Source of the DNA: Mycteria americana
Taxonomy: Eukaryota > Chordata > Aves > Ciconiiformes > Ciconiidae
Assembly (NCBI RefSeq): GCF_035582795.1
Contig: NC_134368.1
Span: forward strand, 10,190,501 to 10,254,500
Direction of reading: 5' to 3'
Length of the DNA: 64,000 nucleotides
The notes under the pieces were generated by a model. The model saw only the letters and a program-made list of their open reading frames with translations. It was not told the origin of the DNA and did not search any database. The translations under genes were made by a program, and so were the position numbers. This document shows, in pieces, positions 1-12,600 of this stretch (position 1 is its first letter; each line of letters begins with the position of its first letter).

Positions 1-46
1 AAAAGGCATCATATTTCTGTAATTTTCACCGACAGAAAAGGCTTAC

Positions 47-218
47 CTTTTTCTCTAAGCTCTCCTAAAATATCTTGAACATTGGGATTCTGTTCTTCAA
101 GATCAAGGTTAAGGGAGCCAGTATCTGGAAAGGATTTTAAAATATCAGCTACCATTAAGACCCAGGGGTCTGAATCCAAGGTAGCGAGCTGGATAATTTC
201 AGTCAGTGCCCCTTTCAT
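47..218 (-). CDS. NELFA: NELFA coding exon 2 (negative elongation factor complex member A)
   Basis: Encodes residues 71-127 plus the first base of codon 128 of NELF-A. This subunit of the NELF complex holds RNA polymerase II in promoter-proximal pausing in the nucleus. The peptide starts MKGALTEIIQLATLDSDPWV, includes VADILKSFPDTGSLN and ends GELREK; I recognise this as the conserved N-terminal NELF-A domain, nearly identical to the human protein as remembered. On the minus strand it is preceded by a pyrimidine-rich tract and AG (219-220) and followed by a GTAAGC donor (bases 41-46), leaving a one-base overhang (phase 1). It follows exon 1 in phase 0. All later exons lie left of the window. 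The internal ATG at 218 is codon 71, not a start. Confidence 0.97.
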
Positions 219-3200
219 CTAACAAAAAAAGAAAAAGAAAATCAGCCAATTGGAAACAGTTTTAAACAGGTTATAGCTGGATTTTTTTATTTTAAAAAGA
301 CACTAGCATAAACATGCACAATGTTTTACTACTGGGGAAGGGAAGAGGGAGACTGCTTCACCACAGTTATACATTAACTCTAGAACTAAGTGAAGAATGA
401 ACCAAGATAATTTTTTTTTTTTTACGTTGCTTTCGGTCAATCTAACCTAAGTTTGTTTTGAGCCCTTGGCAGCTTGCAGCTTTGTTTAGCACTGAACATT
501 TTTACTAAAAGCAATAGGCCAGATCCTTACATTACTGTCTCCTTATGTTCTACGCTTATACTCCCAGTGTACCCACACCTTATACTCAGTGATAAGAACA
601 TGCAACTAGACTACAACAAGTTATTTAGAACAGGCATCTAAATGAAGATGTGCCCCTTTCTGGTCTACAGAATAATACAGCAGACAGACCGTATCTGCAT
701 CATATGAACATAAACTAAGTCCTCAAAATTTTACTTAACCTTAGGCCAAAATGATGTTTCATGCTAAACAAAACCATATTGTTTGACAAAAACTACCTAT
801 TACAGAATTAGACCCAGCCCTCTAATATGCCATGAGTAACAAGATTTTCCATCTACCCAAAGTTTCTATAGTCAGAAAAAAGTTATTTTTCTTTAAGCAC
901 CTATCTTGAAAAAGGGGAAATAATGCATAAGATAATAAAAAAAAGTCATTGTCACAGTAATTTTTTTTAATTACTGATCAACATGTCTGTTGGCACTAAG
1001 AAATGAAATAAAAATCAAGGTGACTACAGTCAGGGGTTTACACAGTGAATCTCTTAAATTAGTTGTTTCACTTCATTCACAAGTAAGCTTAAACCCTCCA
1101 AATAAAGACTGAACGCTTGCTTTTTCTTCTAAGCAAACTTTCATGTAAGCATTAAAGCATTAGCTTCACAGAACTGAGATGTTTGAGATGTACTGTGCAT
1201 CTATCCAGCCACAAAACATAATAGTAAAATTACATAAAGTATTTAGACATACTCTATCTGTATGGTATTAACATTGAAGAATTTACAAGCAAGTATAAGG
1301 AAATACTTGAATTTTGATTTTTCACAACCCACTGTGGCACGTATAGCTTAGTTACAGTCTACATGTTTCTGAACACAGGGAGACAAGCAAGAGATTCATC
1401 TTCACCTTTATGCTGTATTTCTTTCCCGTTATTTAGAACCAGCCTTTTCTTACATGAAAAAGTTTAATAAAATAAGCTGACTCTACTCATGCAACTAAGA
1501 AATAAAAGTTGAATTTCTGCTCTCCATTTTTCCCCCCAAGCACTTTTAAAGCTCAGAGGCAAACATTGACATTTCTCAATTCCTTTCACCCACACAATGT
1601 TATTGCACTCTCACTTTAGAAAGGTTTACAGGGGCAGTTTGTCCTTTACCCCTCACATGTTTTAGCATTCATAGTAACATGCTTGTGAAACGAACCAGAT
1701 CAGTTCAACTGACTGAAAAACAGCATCTCTCTATAGCTTTAAGCTTGATCAGCCCCTTGGTGTGGCTGACTACAGTCACACAAACACTAGAACCACAAAA
1801 AGAGTGGAGCAGAAGGGAGACACTACAACAGTCAGTCACCATCTTCAGCAGCACTATCGATTTGCTTTGGATTAAACTGACCACATAACCAGGACCACAC
1901 ACTGTTTAACATGTTGGTCAAATTTAACCAACACTTACCCAATGGAGAGGATTAATTTCTAAGGTTCTAGTCTTTGTGGTCCTTCATTGCTCATTTTTTT
2001 TCTCAGTAAACATAAAAAAATCCACCTAGACTACACACAGACTTGTCAGTCTCTCTAACCCTAAACTGCTTATCAGAAGTCACTTCTACTGCAGTGGATG
2101 AGGACAAGTGTGAATACTATCGAAACAAAGTCCTTTATTCTCCTACCTATCCTACAGGAACTACAGTACTGATTTACGCAGAACACCTGAAAATTTAAAA
2201 CATGCCATGAGAGCTGATGAAGCTATGGTTTATTTACAGCTCTTTTACAAGCTTTTATCTGGACACCACTAATGCAGGTATGTGTCTAGAATGTAATTTC
2301 CTCCATCAAAGCAAACTCAGGCAATAGTTGGGGGAAAGATGTCTCCTGTATCCTCCCAATTCACCCTTCATACCTGCTCCACAATACTCCTCTTTGTACC
2401 AAAAATTCACAGAGCTACATGCCTATATTACGTATGTTCCTATGGAGCTCTTGTCTGGACACATTACATCCACACTGCTCTCAGGGCAGCTAAAGTTCAG
2501 GCACATGCTACTTATGCCACAACCCACCACTTCACATGACTTTGGTTCCTTCAAGAAAGTAGCCCAGAAACAACTTGTTTGCCTAGCACTGGGCAAATAA
2601 CATTATCACAAGGCCTCATGGCTGAAAGGATATGGTGAAAGAACAGTCACAGACAGGGAAGCGAAGCACACTAACATGTACTGAGAGCTAACCAGAGACC
2701 TTGCCTGAATATGGGTTTGCATTTAACAAGCCTGGATTCGAGTTTTGACTCAGGTTTGTCTTCAAATGGCAATTTAAATATAGGTTCGCAGTTGAACTGG
2801 CAGCTGAAAAAAAAAATTTTCATTTGTGGTTTGAGAATGCATGAAATGCAACTCAACGTAACAGAGAATTCTATGTAGTTTTACTGTTACGTTACAGAGC
2901 ACAGCCATAATACCAAGCTCTTAATTGTACAAGATTGCAACACTGGGTCAGTAAGAGTCCCATCAGCTCCAGCCAGCATCTTGTTAAGCGTGAATGTCAA
3001 GATGTGATGCAACATGTTCTGGCATTTCTCTCATCTAAAACTTAAGGATCTTAAGTATTTTTCTCAGACTGTTGGCACAAAAAAAAAGCATAGGGCACAA
3101 CTAGAAACATCTAACAAGAAAGGATCAGGAAGGATGGAAAAAGTCTGGGAACAGAGACAAAGGGAGATTAATAATGGCTGTTCAGGAAGAATACACAAAC

Positions 3201-6200
3201 AGCACCGTGGGAAGGGATAAAAAAGGAAATGCTACTAGAAACACACAAAGTGATAGCTCCAAGATGACTTCTTGCAAAGATTTCCCATTCATTTGCTTTA
3301 TATTATGCCTAAATTAATATATAGAATCATAGAATCATTTAGGTTGGCAAAGACCTTTAAGATCATTGAGTCCAGCTGTTAACCTAGCACTGCCAAGTCC
3401 ACCACTACACCATGACCCTCAGCACCACATCTACACATCTTTTAAATACCTCCAGAGATGGTGACTCAACCACTTCCCTGGGCAGCCTGTTCCAATGCTT
3501 GACCACCCTTGCAGTGAAGAAATTTTTCTAATATCCAATCTAAACCTCCCCTGGCACAACTTGAGGCCATTTCCTCTTTTTCCCATCACTTGTTATTTGG
3601 GAAGAGAGACTGACACCCACCTTGCCACAACCTCCTTTCAGGCAGTTGTCGAGAGCAATAAGGTCTCCCCTCAGCTGCCTCCTCTTCTCCAGGCTAAACA
3701 ACCCCAGTTCCCTCAGCCGCTCCTCATCAGACTTGTGCTCCAAACCCTTCACCAGATTCATTGCCCTTCTCTGGACACGCCCCAGCACCTCAATGTCTCT
3801 CTTGTAGTGAGAAGCCCAAAACTGAACACAGTACTCGAGGTGCAGCCTCACCAGTGCCAAGTACAGGGGGACGATCACTTCCCTAGTCCTGCTGGCCACA
3901 CTATTTCTGATACAAGCCAGGATGCTATTGGCCTTTTAGGCCACCTGGGCACAATGCTGGCTCATATTCAGCCACCTGTTGACCAACACCCCCAGGTCCT
4001 TTTCTGCCAGGCAGCTTTCCAGCCACTCTTCCCCAAGCCTGTAGTGTTGCACGGGGTTGTTGTGACCCAAGTGCAGGACCCAGCACTTAACCTTGTCGAA
4101 CCTCATAACTGGCCTCAGCCCATCGATCCAGCCTGCCCAGATCCCTCTGCAGAGCCTTCCTACCCTCAAGCAGACCACACTCCCACCCAACTCAGTGTCA
4201 TCTGCAAACTTACTGAGGGTGCACTCGATCCCCTTGTCCAGATCATTGATAAAGATATTAAAATATGTGACTATACCTTCAGACAATTGCATCAACAGTT
4301 GGCTAATAAACCAAATCAAATTTTAGCCTTTCACGGCCATAGAGAAGGTGATATTTAATAGCTATCTGTATTATTATAGACCATTTTCATTAAGCTAAAA
4401 GCACTGGATTGAAAGTACAGTATTAATATTTATGCAACACAAAAAGTAGAATGGATCAAATATCATTATTGTATATGTTTCTACTAAAAGAGTAGAAGTG
4501 GCCAAGAGTAATATTAGATTAAAATTATCATATTACATCACAGAAAAATTAAGAATGCTAAATGCAGGCCAGAAAGATGCATAGCCACCTGCCTGTTCTG
4601 AACACAGAGGGAAAGGCAAGTGTCATGCGCCCTCTTATTCCTTCGCACTAGTACTCCACAATTCCCACTTGCATGAATAGAGGACTCCTGATTCACGTAA
4701 GCAAGCAAGAAGAAACAGTCTTAACGTTTGCTCTCTTGCAGCTACTGTAATAAAAGGGCAGGCCACTGCTGGGACAGGCAGCACCTTCCTCTCGAGATAA
4801 CTGAGAGAGCACAGAAGCACAGAGCCCTCATTCCAGACTTGGTTGTAACATCGCAGTCCAACCCTGAACAAATAAATGAAGTGCTGGCACAAAAAGAAAA
4901 CTTGCACTTGCCATTGTGAATCAGGTTAACAAGAATATAATACACAAACAGAAGTAACTGTTCTGCCAAATTCACAACTGAAACTCTGGTCAGCATTACA
5001 CTGGGCTTTAGGCATCATTTCAAATAAGCATGATTATGTGGAAAAAATTTAGCAGATGAAAAGCTGGGGGGCAGGGAGATTCAAGAGTTAGCAAATTCTG
5101 CCCAGAGAATTACAGCAGGAAAGGATATTTTTGATAATTGCCTACAAAACACACTTAACTTAAAATGAAAATGGGAGCCAATTATTCCTATTAGTCAGCG
5201 GGAACAAACAAGCAGTAATGAGGTTCACAGCATGATAAAAAATTAGGTTTATTACCTATCCCACAGGGGTATTATGAGGATTAAGTCACTTATCTATACA
5301 ATATTTGGAGTGTTGAACAAAAACATTATGAAAATTGAAGAATATTACATTTGAGGAAAAAAAACACTTAAGCAAAAGACAGAGCTTTCAAGAGAGCTCA
5401 CTGAAGATTCACTTGTCTAGACTGAAGCTTTCACAGAGATTTAGAAAGGGCCAGCAGCCAATTAAACCCCTTCTAAACCAAATACCACCACACGTTTCTT
5501 GATTACACATAACTTTACTCAGATGTCTGCTCCCAAATGGTTTCCATGTTATTCTATGCCTCAGTGAAAATGCTATTATAGAGAAAACGGGGGGGGGTGG
5601 GGTGGTGAGATTTTGAAGAGAAAATAACTAAGTCCAATCTGTTATCTAGATAGGGGAATATAATTTAACATGTTATATAACATACCAGTAACATATCCTG
5701 CATCCATTATCGAGATTCCCAAAGCTGATGCAATATATTTTCCAATACTATTAAGTTTCCAAATGCCAGCTCAGTGCTTCTCACACACAATCAATACAGA
5801 CTGGCACATGGCACAGAAAACACACGCATGACTTTTCATGGAGACTAATGAAGTATTTCCACAGTTAAGTTTAATCATTTTCAGATATGGGAGTTATTTC
5901 CAAATTATGAATGCCACTTCCAGGCAGCTATAACTATCCTATACTGGTGTATTTCTGTTAGCAAAAAGACACCATGTTCAGTACTCCACAATACACCAAG
6001 CACAGAATACTGTAGAGAAGTACACAGCACAGTGTACATATACTGAACACAAACATATATATATACACATGCATGTATGTTGTGGGTATTATATGCAAGA
6101 TACCCGATGCCAGTTAAAATATCCCAAATCTTGACAGTAAGTTACACAACAAATCTTCACAAATACAATCTATTTTAGCATGATCAGTATCTGACAAGAC

Positions 6201-8681
6201 AACATCCCTTTCAGTTAGCAGTTTGGCTACAACACCTATTTTTACCATTTATAGAAGGAAGTCTATAATGATAATAGCAGACCTACCAGCAGTGTTAAGG
6301 GTTTCTGCCTCATGAGTTTTTAATTTTTAACAATTTTTTTAAGCCTTTCCTCTCAGTTAAAAAAATTACATGCCCGTGGAATAATTAAAGTGTTACCAGT
6401 ACTTTGCAAAGAACTGAAAATACACTAAATCCCTAGAACTCAAGCAAGTGTGCTATGTTTACAATGAAATATTAAATTTATGATTGAATTCACAAACTCT
6501 ACTAAAGAACTGAAAAATCCCACAATATTTTTTGTTACTGCAGTAACAAGAGCTTTATATTTGGAATGCAACTGATCACTTTAACAAGACACTAAAAGGC
6601 ACAGCAACTGACTTGCTGTTCTTTACATACACTTTATCTCCATGGCTAACAAAAGCACAGATCAAGTAAAGTTGCTGGCTACCATCTTCCTCAGAATCAG
6701 TTCAAAAAGTTCTTTTACCCACCCAGTGAACACTCTTGCAGCATTCAACAAATTTGGTTTGCTTGAATGGTTCTCTCTCAAAGAGTTGGCACGAGTGTTA
6801 TTTATGAAGGTCCCTAAATTTTTTTAAGCTCTTTCTCTTCAATCTAAAAACATCCCTAATTTGTCAGCTTTTTCTAAACATTGCAATACTCATTTCTTCC
6901 AAGCTACTTGGGTTTTCACACTACTTCAGAAGAATTTTGCATACTCAGAGTTCACGTGAGCTTATGCATAGCTCCCCATCCCCCTGCCTGGCCTTGGTTA
7001 TTTTGTTTGTCCAAAACACAACTGCATTTGTCACACACAAGGAAAACAGCTTGTGCACTGGACAGGCACTAAACATGAATATTGTGTTTTAAAAATTAGA
7101 GTACACATGCTGAACAAGAATTTTTTTTAAACTTACACCAATTACATGTAACACCGTGATCACAGAGATGCATGTGGCAAGACAGACACCGACATGCACT
7201 AAACTATTGCTTAAACGTGATGCTTGTGCATTTTCAGCTTAGTAGTACACAAAAGCTGATCATACAATAATCCAAGTTACATACCATCTCCCCACACCCT
7301 GCCTTCTACTATATATGTATATTAAGCCTAAGCAGCAGCTGTGTCCTACCCAAGAAAGAGACTGGTGCCAGCACAACTGAGGATACTCTATACACAAAGG
7401 AAGGTGAGGATTAACTACACACCACCTCCATGATTGCTACCAGGAACCAATACCACACACTGTGGAAGTAGGAGAGGAATTCCTTGAACCTGGCTGAAGA
7501 AACTTCAGTGTTTCCCAATCATTCTCCAACTATTACCCCAAACATCAGTAGCTGCCTACTGGTAAGAATAAGCCAGCTGCAGATGAGGTATGGTCCAGGG
7601 CCAAATGAATAAGCTTTTCTGTATCTATGATGACTGCTTTCAGAGCCAGCTCAGACTCAAGCCAGCCAGCTTATTAGCTGGGGTAGAACAGTAAAGGAAA
7701 GCACCAGCTGTTCCCAGAAAGGTAGAAAGAAGCAAAAAAAAGAAAAAAAAAGCACAGCAATTTTCCTCAATCAAGACCTGACTGCAAGAAGGTGGGGAAA
7801 AGCACTTTTCAGTGCAGACCCCAGACCTTCCATTCCCAACGTTTCAGCACTTGCTGCTGTCCTTCCTAAAGCTGAGATGTTTGACTTGGGACACCTACAC
7901 AGCTGCCAGTATTAAGAAAGGAGAGTGAAGCAAGCCTAACACGCAACTGTTCCTAAATGATCATGTCTCTCTATCCTAATCCTAGAACAACCACTGCCTC
8001 AGAAAAGCCCTCTTCCCCAAAGGCACCCAAACTGTATCAAAACACAGCCCTACAACTACAAGTCTGTGTGGAAACATAAAATAGGTTACAGGTCGAAACT
8101 GCTTTCTGAAGACTAGTGCCAACCAGAGATTCCCCGAAGAGCAGGAGGAGGAGCAGCAGCAAAGCTTCCACTCTACTCCCTCACTTATTACGGGGAATCG
8201 GAGCGCTTTTCCTCACACCAAGAACCGAGTCCTCCGAGCTGGGCCTCGACGGACCGCTCTGCCAGCCGAGACCTTCTTCCTCCCCATCCCCGTCCAAGAA
8301 AGGCAGCAAGGGAGAAGCGGTGATGTCTGTGGGGACCAGCCTCACTACACACCCCGCGCCGAGAGCGGGCGGGCACCTGCCCTTGAGGAGCAGCCGCTGC
8401 TCGGCTTCCCCCCCTCAGGGCTGCCGCGGGCAGCTGCCCGCTCCGACCGCCCGCCGCGCGAGAGGGGGCAGCGCGAGGCCGCGTGAGGCGGCAACCGCGC
8501 CGCGTCCCGGGGTCTCCCCTCCCCACAGACTCCATGTGAAAAGAAAAGGGCGGGCGGGGGAGACGGTGCTGGCGCTGCCCCCCCTTCTCCCCTCACGCCG
8601 TCTCCAACCGACCTCTCCCCCTCACACACACGCACCCCGCTTCGGTTAAGCTTCCCGCGCAACCTCCTACCCAGCTCTCAC
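219..8681 (-). other. NELFA: NELFA intron 1
   Basis: An 8.46-kb intron between the exon 1 donor (GTGAG read on the minus strand, 8677-8681) and the exon 2 acceptor (219-220). It is AT-rich, with scattered A/T homopolymers and a short ATATAT/CATG microsatellite near 6056-6080. A G-run lies near 5588-5602. Apart from one young CR1 at 3321-4266 I see no exon or RNA gene. The short ORFs scattered through it have no recognisable content. The end near exon 1 (about 8150-8681) belongs to the CpG island and may carry promoter-proximal regulatory sequence. Confidence 0.9.
3321..4266 (-). mobile_element. CR1 non-LTR retrotransposon, 5'-truncated, young
   Basis: Read on the minus strand this is the 3' part of a CR1 LINE, ending in the octamer tail (ATTCTATG repeats, seen here as ATAGAATCATAGAATCAT at 3321). 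Two minus-strand frames carry the C-terminal part of the reverse transcriptase: a FADDTELGG catalytic-box segment (position of the YADD motif) preceded by NIFINDLDKG, and further on the CR1-typical block [11 protein letters not shown] with LRGDLIA. The frames are interrupted, so the copy is dead. It lies inside NELFA intron 1 in the sense orientation of that gene. The 287-aa plus-strand ORF here is only its antisense shadow. Confidence 0.95.
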
Positions 8682-8891
8682 CTCATCCACCGCCCGGCGA
8701 GGCAGGTGCAGCATCCCCAGGAGTAGCTTGAGCTTGACGGCCGAGGAGAGGCCGTGGAAACAGAGGCGGATGTTGTCGATCACCGAAGCCGTGAGCAGCG
8801 AGGCAATGCTCGGCGGCGCCCACAGCTCGTCTGTGGAGCCCAGCTTGTTGTGCAGCCACAGGCCAGTGTCGCTCTCCCGCATCGACGCCAT
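8682..8891 (-). CDS. NELFA: NELFA coding exon 1 (start codon to residue 70)
   Basis: Encodes residues 1-70 of NELF-A, beginning MASMRESDTGLWLHNKLG and ending LHLPRRAVDE, with WAPPSIASLLT and IDNIRLCFHGLSSAVKLKLL between. This is the strongly conserved N-terminal NELF-A domain that contacts NELF-C in the pausing complex. The start at 8891 is chosen because its context CCAAGATGG is optimal, because it matches the human N-terminus as remembered, and because it lies in a TISU-type element. An in-frame ATG 14 codons upstream (8933) would add MPVENPLFFRPAPK but has weaker context. The donor GTGAG follows GAT-GAG directly (phase 0) and joins exon 2 to give VDE-MKGAL. Confidence 0.97.
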
Positions 8892-8895
8892 CTTG
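8884..8895 (-). promoter_or_regulatory. NELFA: TISU / YY1 element over the NELFA start codon
   Basis: Minus-strand CAAGATGGCGTC matches the TISU consensus SAASATGGCGGC at 11 of 12 positions and contains the ATG of NELFA. TISU elements are known both as YY1-binding promoter elements just downstream of the transcription start and as strong initiators for mRNAs with very short 5' UTRs. This predicts transcription starting only a few tens of bases or fewer upstream of 8891, so the in-frame ATG at 8933 may usually be left out of the mRNA. Confidence 0.6.
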
Positions 8896-9005
8896 GGAGC
8901 GGGGCGAAAAAAGAGGGGATTCTCCACGGGCATTTTATGAAGACACCTAAAGGGAGGAAGGGAGGGGGTGAGGACCCCTGCGGGTCGCCGTCTTGTTCGT
9001 AAGCC

Positions 9006-9170
9006 AAAATGGCGGCGCCCAATGAGGTTGCGCTAGCGAAGGCAGAGATTCCGCCGTAACCTAAAATGGCGGCGCCCAGGAAGCAAAAATAGTGAGGATC
9101 TTCTCATCTCTCGTTCAGATGCAAAATGGCGCCCGCAACAGCTTTTCTTCCGTATTGCAAGATGGCGCCG
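9006..9170 (+). promoter_or_regulatory. Array of four YY1-like ATGGCGSC elements
   Basis: AAAATGGCGGCGCCCA occurs at 9006 and again exactly at 9063. AAAATGGCGCCCGC follows at 9123 and AAGATGGCGCC at about 9159. The core AARATGGCGGC is the known YY1 site. The first two lie in related 57-bp units (GTAAGCCAAAATGG and GTAACCTAAAATGG), so a small tandem duplication probably produced them. A CCAAT motif lies next to the first and a TTCCG ETS-like motif between the last two. All are upstream of NELFA and point away from it, opposite to the element over the NELFA start codon. Confidence 0.55.
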
Positions 9171-9640
9171 CCTCACCGCAGAGAAGCTTCTCTGTCAGCC
9201 CCGATTCGTTGTTCCTCACAGTCCGCCCTAACTTCCTCCGGGGCTCTCCTGGGCAGAAAAGGGCCGAGAACCAGGAGTAGGGTGCCGAGCCACCGCAGGG
9301 CCGGGCGGCACAGCTCGGAAGCAGGCCGGAGCCTGCCCCTCCCCTCCGAGGACGCTGGCCTCCCCCCGCCGGCAGCTCCCGCCTTGCCCTTCCTCCCCGG
9401 GAGCCGCCTCACTGGCTCGGCATGCCGAGCGGCTGCCGCTGAAGGCGGGAGAAGGGCTGAGGGCCCCGCTGCTAGCCCGCCCTTCCTCTCCGGGGCTGGG
9501 CCGGCCCCCGGGCCTCCCGACACGGCGTTTGGCAGAGCACCACGTCTCCTTTCCTCACAGCCCCCATGTCCCCGAGGGGGCGGGTAACCCGGTTCCTCAG
9601 CGGCGCCCGCTCGGGCACACCAGGCCCCTGCCACCACCCC

Positions 9641-12600
9641 TTTTTTGCTCTCTCTCTGGTCGGCCTGCGTTGACAAGGCAGTCCGTTTTTCCCCACCCAG
9701 CAGCGTGCGGAGTTTATTAGAGCTAACAGCACCTTAAAGCGCACCCACCTCCGTAGTTTCCTCAGGTCCTGTCAGCTCTTGGCTTTCTCCTGCTCTAAAC
9801 CAGCTAGCGCAGCTTGCTAATGCGGTGCTGGATGGTGAACCCCTTCGGTGGTGCTACGATTTGACACAAGTAGAGTTGAGTGTCTTTTTCATCATTTTCC
9901 CCAGAGATTTTTGTGCTGGGTGCTTCAGAGACGTAGGAGGTTACCTCAGCGTCTGTAACACCAGCGGTAGGCACTCAGAAATTGGGGGTTGGTGTGCATA
10001 CATTCACACTCCCTCGTGATTCAGCTCATTGTTATTTAAATACGAAAAATTAATCAATTGCCTAAATCCCAGAAGACTAAGAGTTTCCTGAGTGCTGCAT
10101 AAAGGGTTCATTTTAGTGCCTAATTGAAATTAAAGCACAGGAGTTGTAGGAGTGCATAGCAAATTCCCTCTAAGTTGTTGAATGAAAACGTTTTCTTTAC
10201 AACATTCTTCCTCTAAAGGAGGTTGTTTACAACCCGATTTCTCTAGGAGAGCAGAGCAATTGTTGCTGAGGTGCTTTATATTTCCTCAATATGGCGTTGA
10301 GGTGTGTTATACTTTACTCTTGTTCCCAGCTTTTACTAATACCCAAAATGCTGAGTGTCTGCAGCTCTTGAGTGCTATGAAACACTGACTTCTATCAGTG
10401 TGGAAGTGTTTTAGAGCAGAGAGTTTCTATGTGAATGAATTATATATTAGTACATTGGGAATTTTTTTCCACAGCTAATCATTTAAAATGTGTGTGCAAA
10501 TGCACACACATGCATTTTGTTGATACTATCAATGTATACTCAAATGTATTTAAGATAAAACTTTTGTATACAATCAGGTGACATTTTAGAACAGCAAAAT
10601 TGAAGTTGAGACAGTTTGTCTAGCACATAAATTGTTCTGTCCAGAATTTCAGTTGACCTCTACCTCAGTATGTTAGTTCAGTACGTAGTTGTGGGAGACT
10701 TATTTATCCACGAGTAACTATTTATCTGTTTGGGCAGAAAAAAAATGTACATGAGAGACTGGGATAAATGATTAAATTGAAAACAGAATAGGAAATGAAT
10801 TAGAGCAAAAGGTTTGAAAAACAGGTGTAAAAGAATGGTATTAGTTTAGACATATAATTAACATGTCATTATCACTAATAACCTTTTACCCTCCATTAAT
10901 TATACCCAGCTGTTTAAAGTAGGCACCAATATTGGTAAGACTTAGGTATATGCTTAACTGTAGTGCAAAATCTCATTGAGTTCACTGGAACTATTTGTTC
11001 CATGGCAGGAGAGCGAGCTTTGGATTGCAGGTTACCTGGGGTAGAGAGCACGTGTTCCTGTTCCTTATGTATCCCCTCATAGAATTAGGTCTGATTTTAC
11101 TTAAGGGTATGGACTCTGCTGTCAGAAAGCATTCCAAAAATAAAAAAGTGCAAAGTGGCACAACTGTGACAAAATTCCCCAAACTGGTTGGTGAGGCATA
11201 GCTTAATATCTCACCCTTAACTCTGCTTTCTGCTGTTAGCTGCTTTTGAAAATGTATAATCCATGAGATAGTGTAATTAAAAAAAAAACTAGTTAAGCAA
11301 GGAAAGCTAGCAGTGCTCTCACCTTCAAATGTGAGGAGAAAAGTAACCAACTCCTTTTAAAGGTGGGTTGGAGGAAGTAAATCAGAGAATATGCAAGGGT
11401 TTGCACAGCTGGTTGTCTTCAAGCAGTAGCTAACACAGAGAGTTAACCTGGTTCCATGAAATGGCACAAATGGTTTTTAAGCATCAGACCTGATAAATGC
11501 TCTACAACTCCATAGTGCAAAGTGTGCAGTTGTACAGCCTCACTCTACCAGTTCACATGGACTGAACATTTTTTGGAAGGGTAACTTTCTTCTGGTAATC
11601 TTTCTGTGGGATTAGGTACTGGCTTTCTCAGGCAGTGCCAAACTGCACACTGATGGAAGCTAAGGGAGTATTATTATGTACTTTCTTTGTTCCTATGCTT
11701 TCCTCGAGGCATCTATTTTTGGATGCTGTCAACTGTTAAAGCACTGAGCTGCACGACTGTCTAGTCTGAGCTACTGTAATCACTTCTATGTTCTTATCTG
11801 AAGTGTGACTTGAAAAGGGAGCCTATTCTGTGATATGTATCTGGCATATAAGGTTTTGCATAGTCCATTTGGCTCCAGTCCTATCACCTGCAAATTTGTC
11901 CCTATCAGCTGTTAACTGAATGGGCATGCAGACGCTGTGGAGATAAAGACAACGTGCCAGCTAGCTGTAAGAGCATGCTTTTGTCCTGTCTAGTTACTAG
12001 TACCTTAACTTTCTGTTTGAATATAATAAAGCTTTATTTATTTCTTACTTAAATTTTGTTTAGTTTGAGTAGTGATTTTCAGAGTAATATGGCAAATATA
12101 AAAGTGCTCATTCCTCAGGGATTCCTGGAGCTAGAAAGGGTCTACTTGTTTTCTCTGGAAGTGCTTTATGTCCCACATGATGCTGCATTACACAGTTAAC
12201 TGTCTGCAGATGTTTTCTCATCTAAGTTGCAAGTCCCTTTTCAAAGTTGGTGATGTTGAATATCAGATTGTTGAGAAGAGCTGGAGCATGCTACAAGATA
12301 GACTGGGGGGAGACACATAGATTCACTTGCCCAGTTGTGACAGTATTCAAGCAAAAACCAGACATAGGCAAGGATTCATCTCTTTGAATCCACTTTATAA
12401 TTGCTTTAAGAGAGATGTGACTTTATCTCACACCAAAACCAGTGCTCCAGGAATTTCCTAACCTGCTGTTTGTCTTGCTACATGTTGAAAAACATACATG
12501 TTGGGGTGAATTAGTCCTGCACTACTGAGGGCAGAGTGCCGTGTTCCCTATCAGACTCAGAATAACTGCGTATACTCAGAAGGACATTACAGGGGTAGAG

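Larger units (their letters stand above)
8150..9640. promoter_or_regulatory. NELFA: CpG-island promoter of NELFA, probably bidirectional
   Basis: About 1.5 kb very rich in G+C and CpG, in sharp contrast with the AT-rich DNA on both sides. It covers NELFA exon 1, the start of intron 1 and about 700 bases upstream. It has no TATA box at the expected place and several ATGGCGGC (YY1-like) elements, typical of a housekeeping promoter with dispersed starts. Its two densest parts are about 8190-8950 and 9000-9620. Long open frames on both strands here result from high G+C rather than coding. The upstream half extends well past any NELFA 5' UTR and could initiate a divergent plus-strand transcript; I could not identify a convincing first exon for one. 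Confidence 0.85.

Noticed and set aside
3495-4358. 287-codon plus-strand ORF, the longest in the window
   Set aside because: It is the antisense reading of the CR1 at 3321-4266; the coding content (FADD-box reverse transcriptase) is on the minus strand.
8892-8933. Upstream in-frame ATG of NELFA as the true start
   Set aside because: The start at 8891 has the better context, lies in a TISU element and matches the known NELF-A N-terminus; kept as a possible isoform only.
9126-9676. Overlapping 153- and 167-codon ORFs on opposite strands, and similar ones at 8116-8662
   Set aside because: Stops are rare in CpG-island DNA; the peptides are Pro/Arg/Ala-rich with no motif. None resembles a NICOL1 signal-peptide exon.
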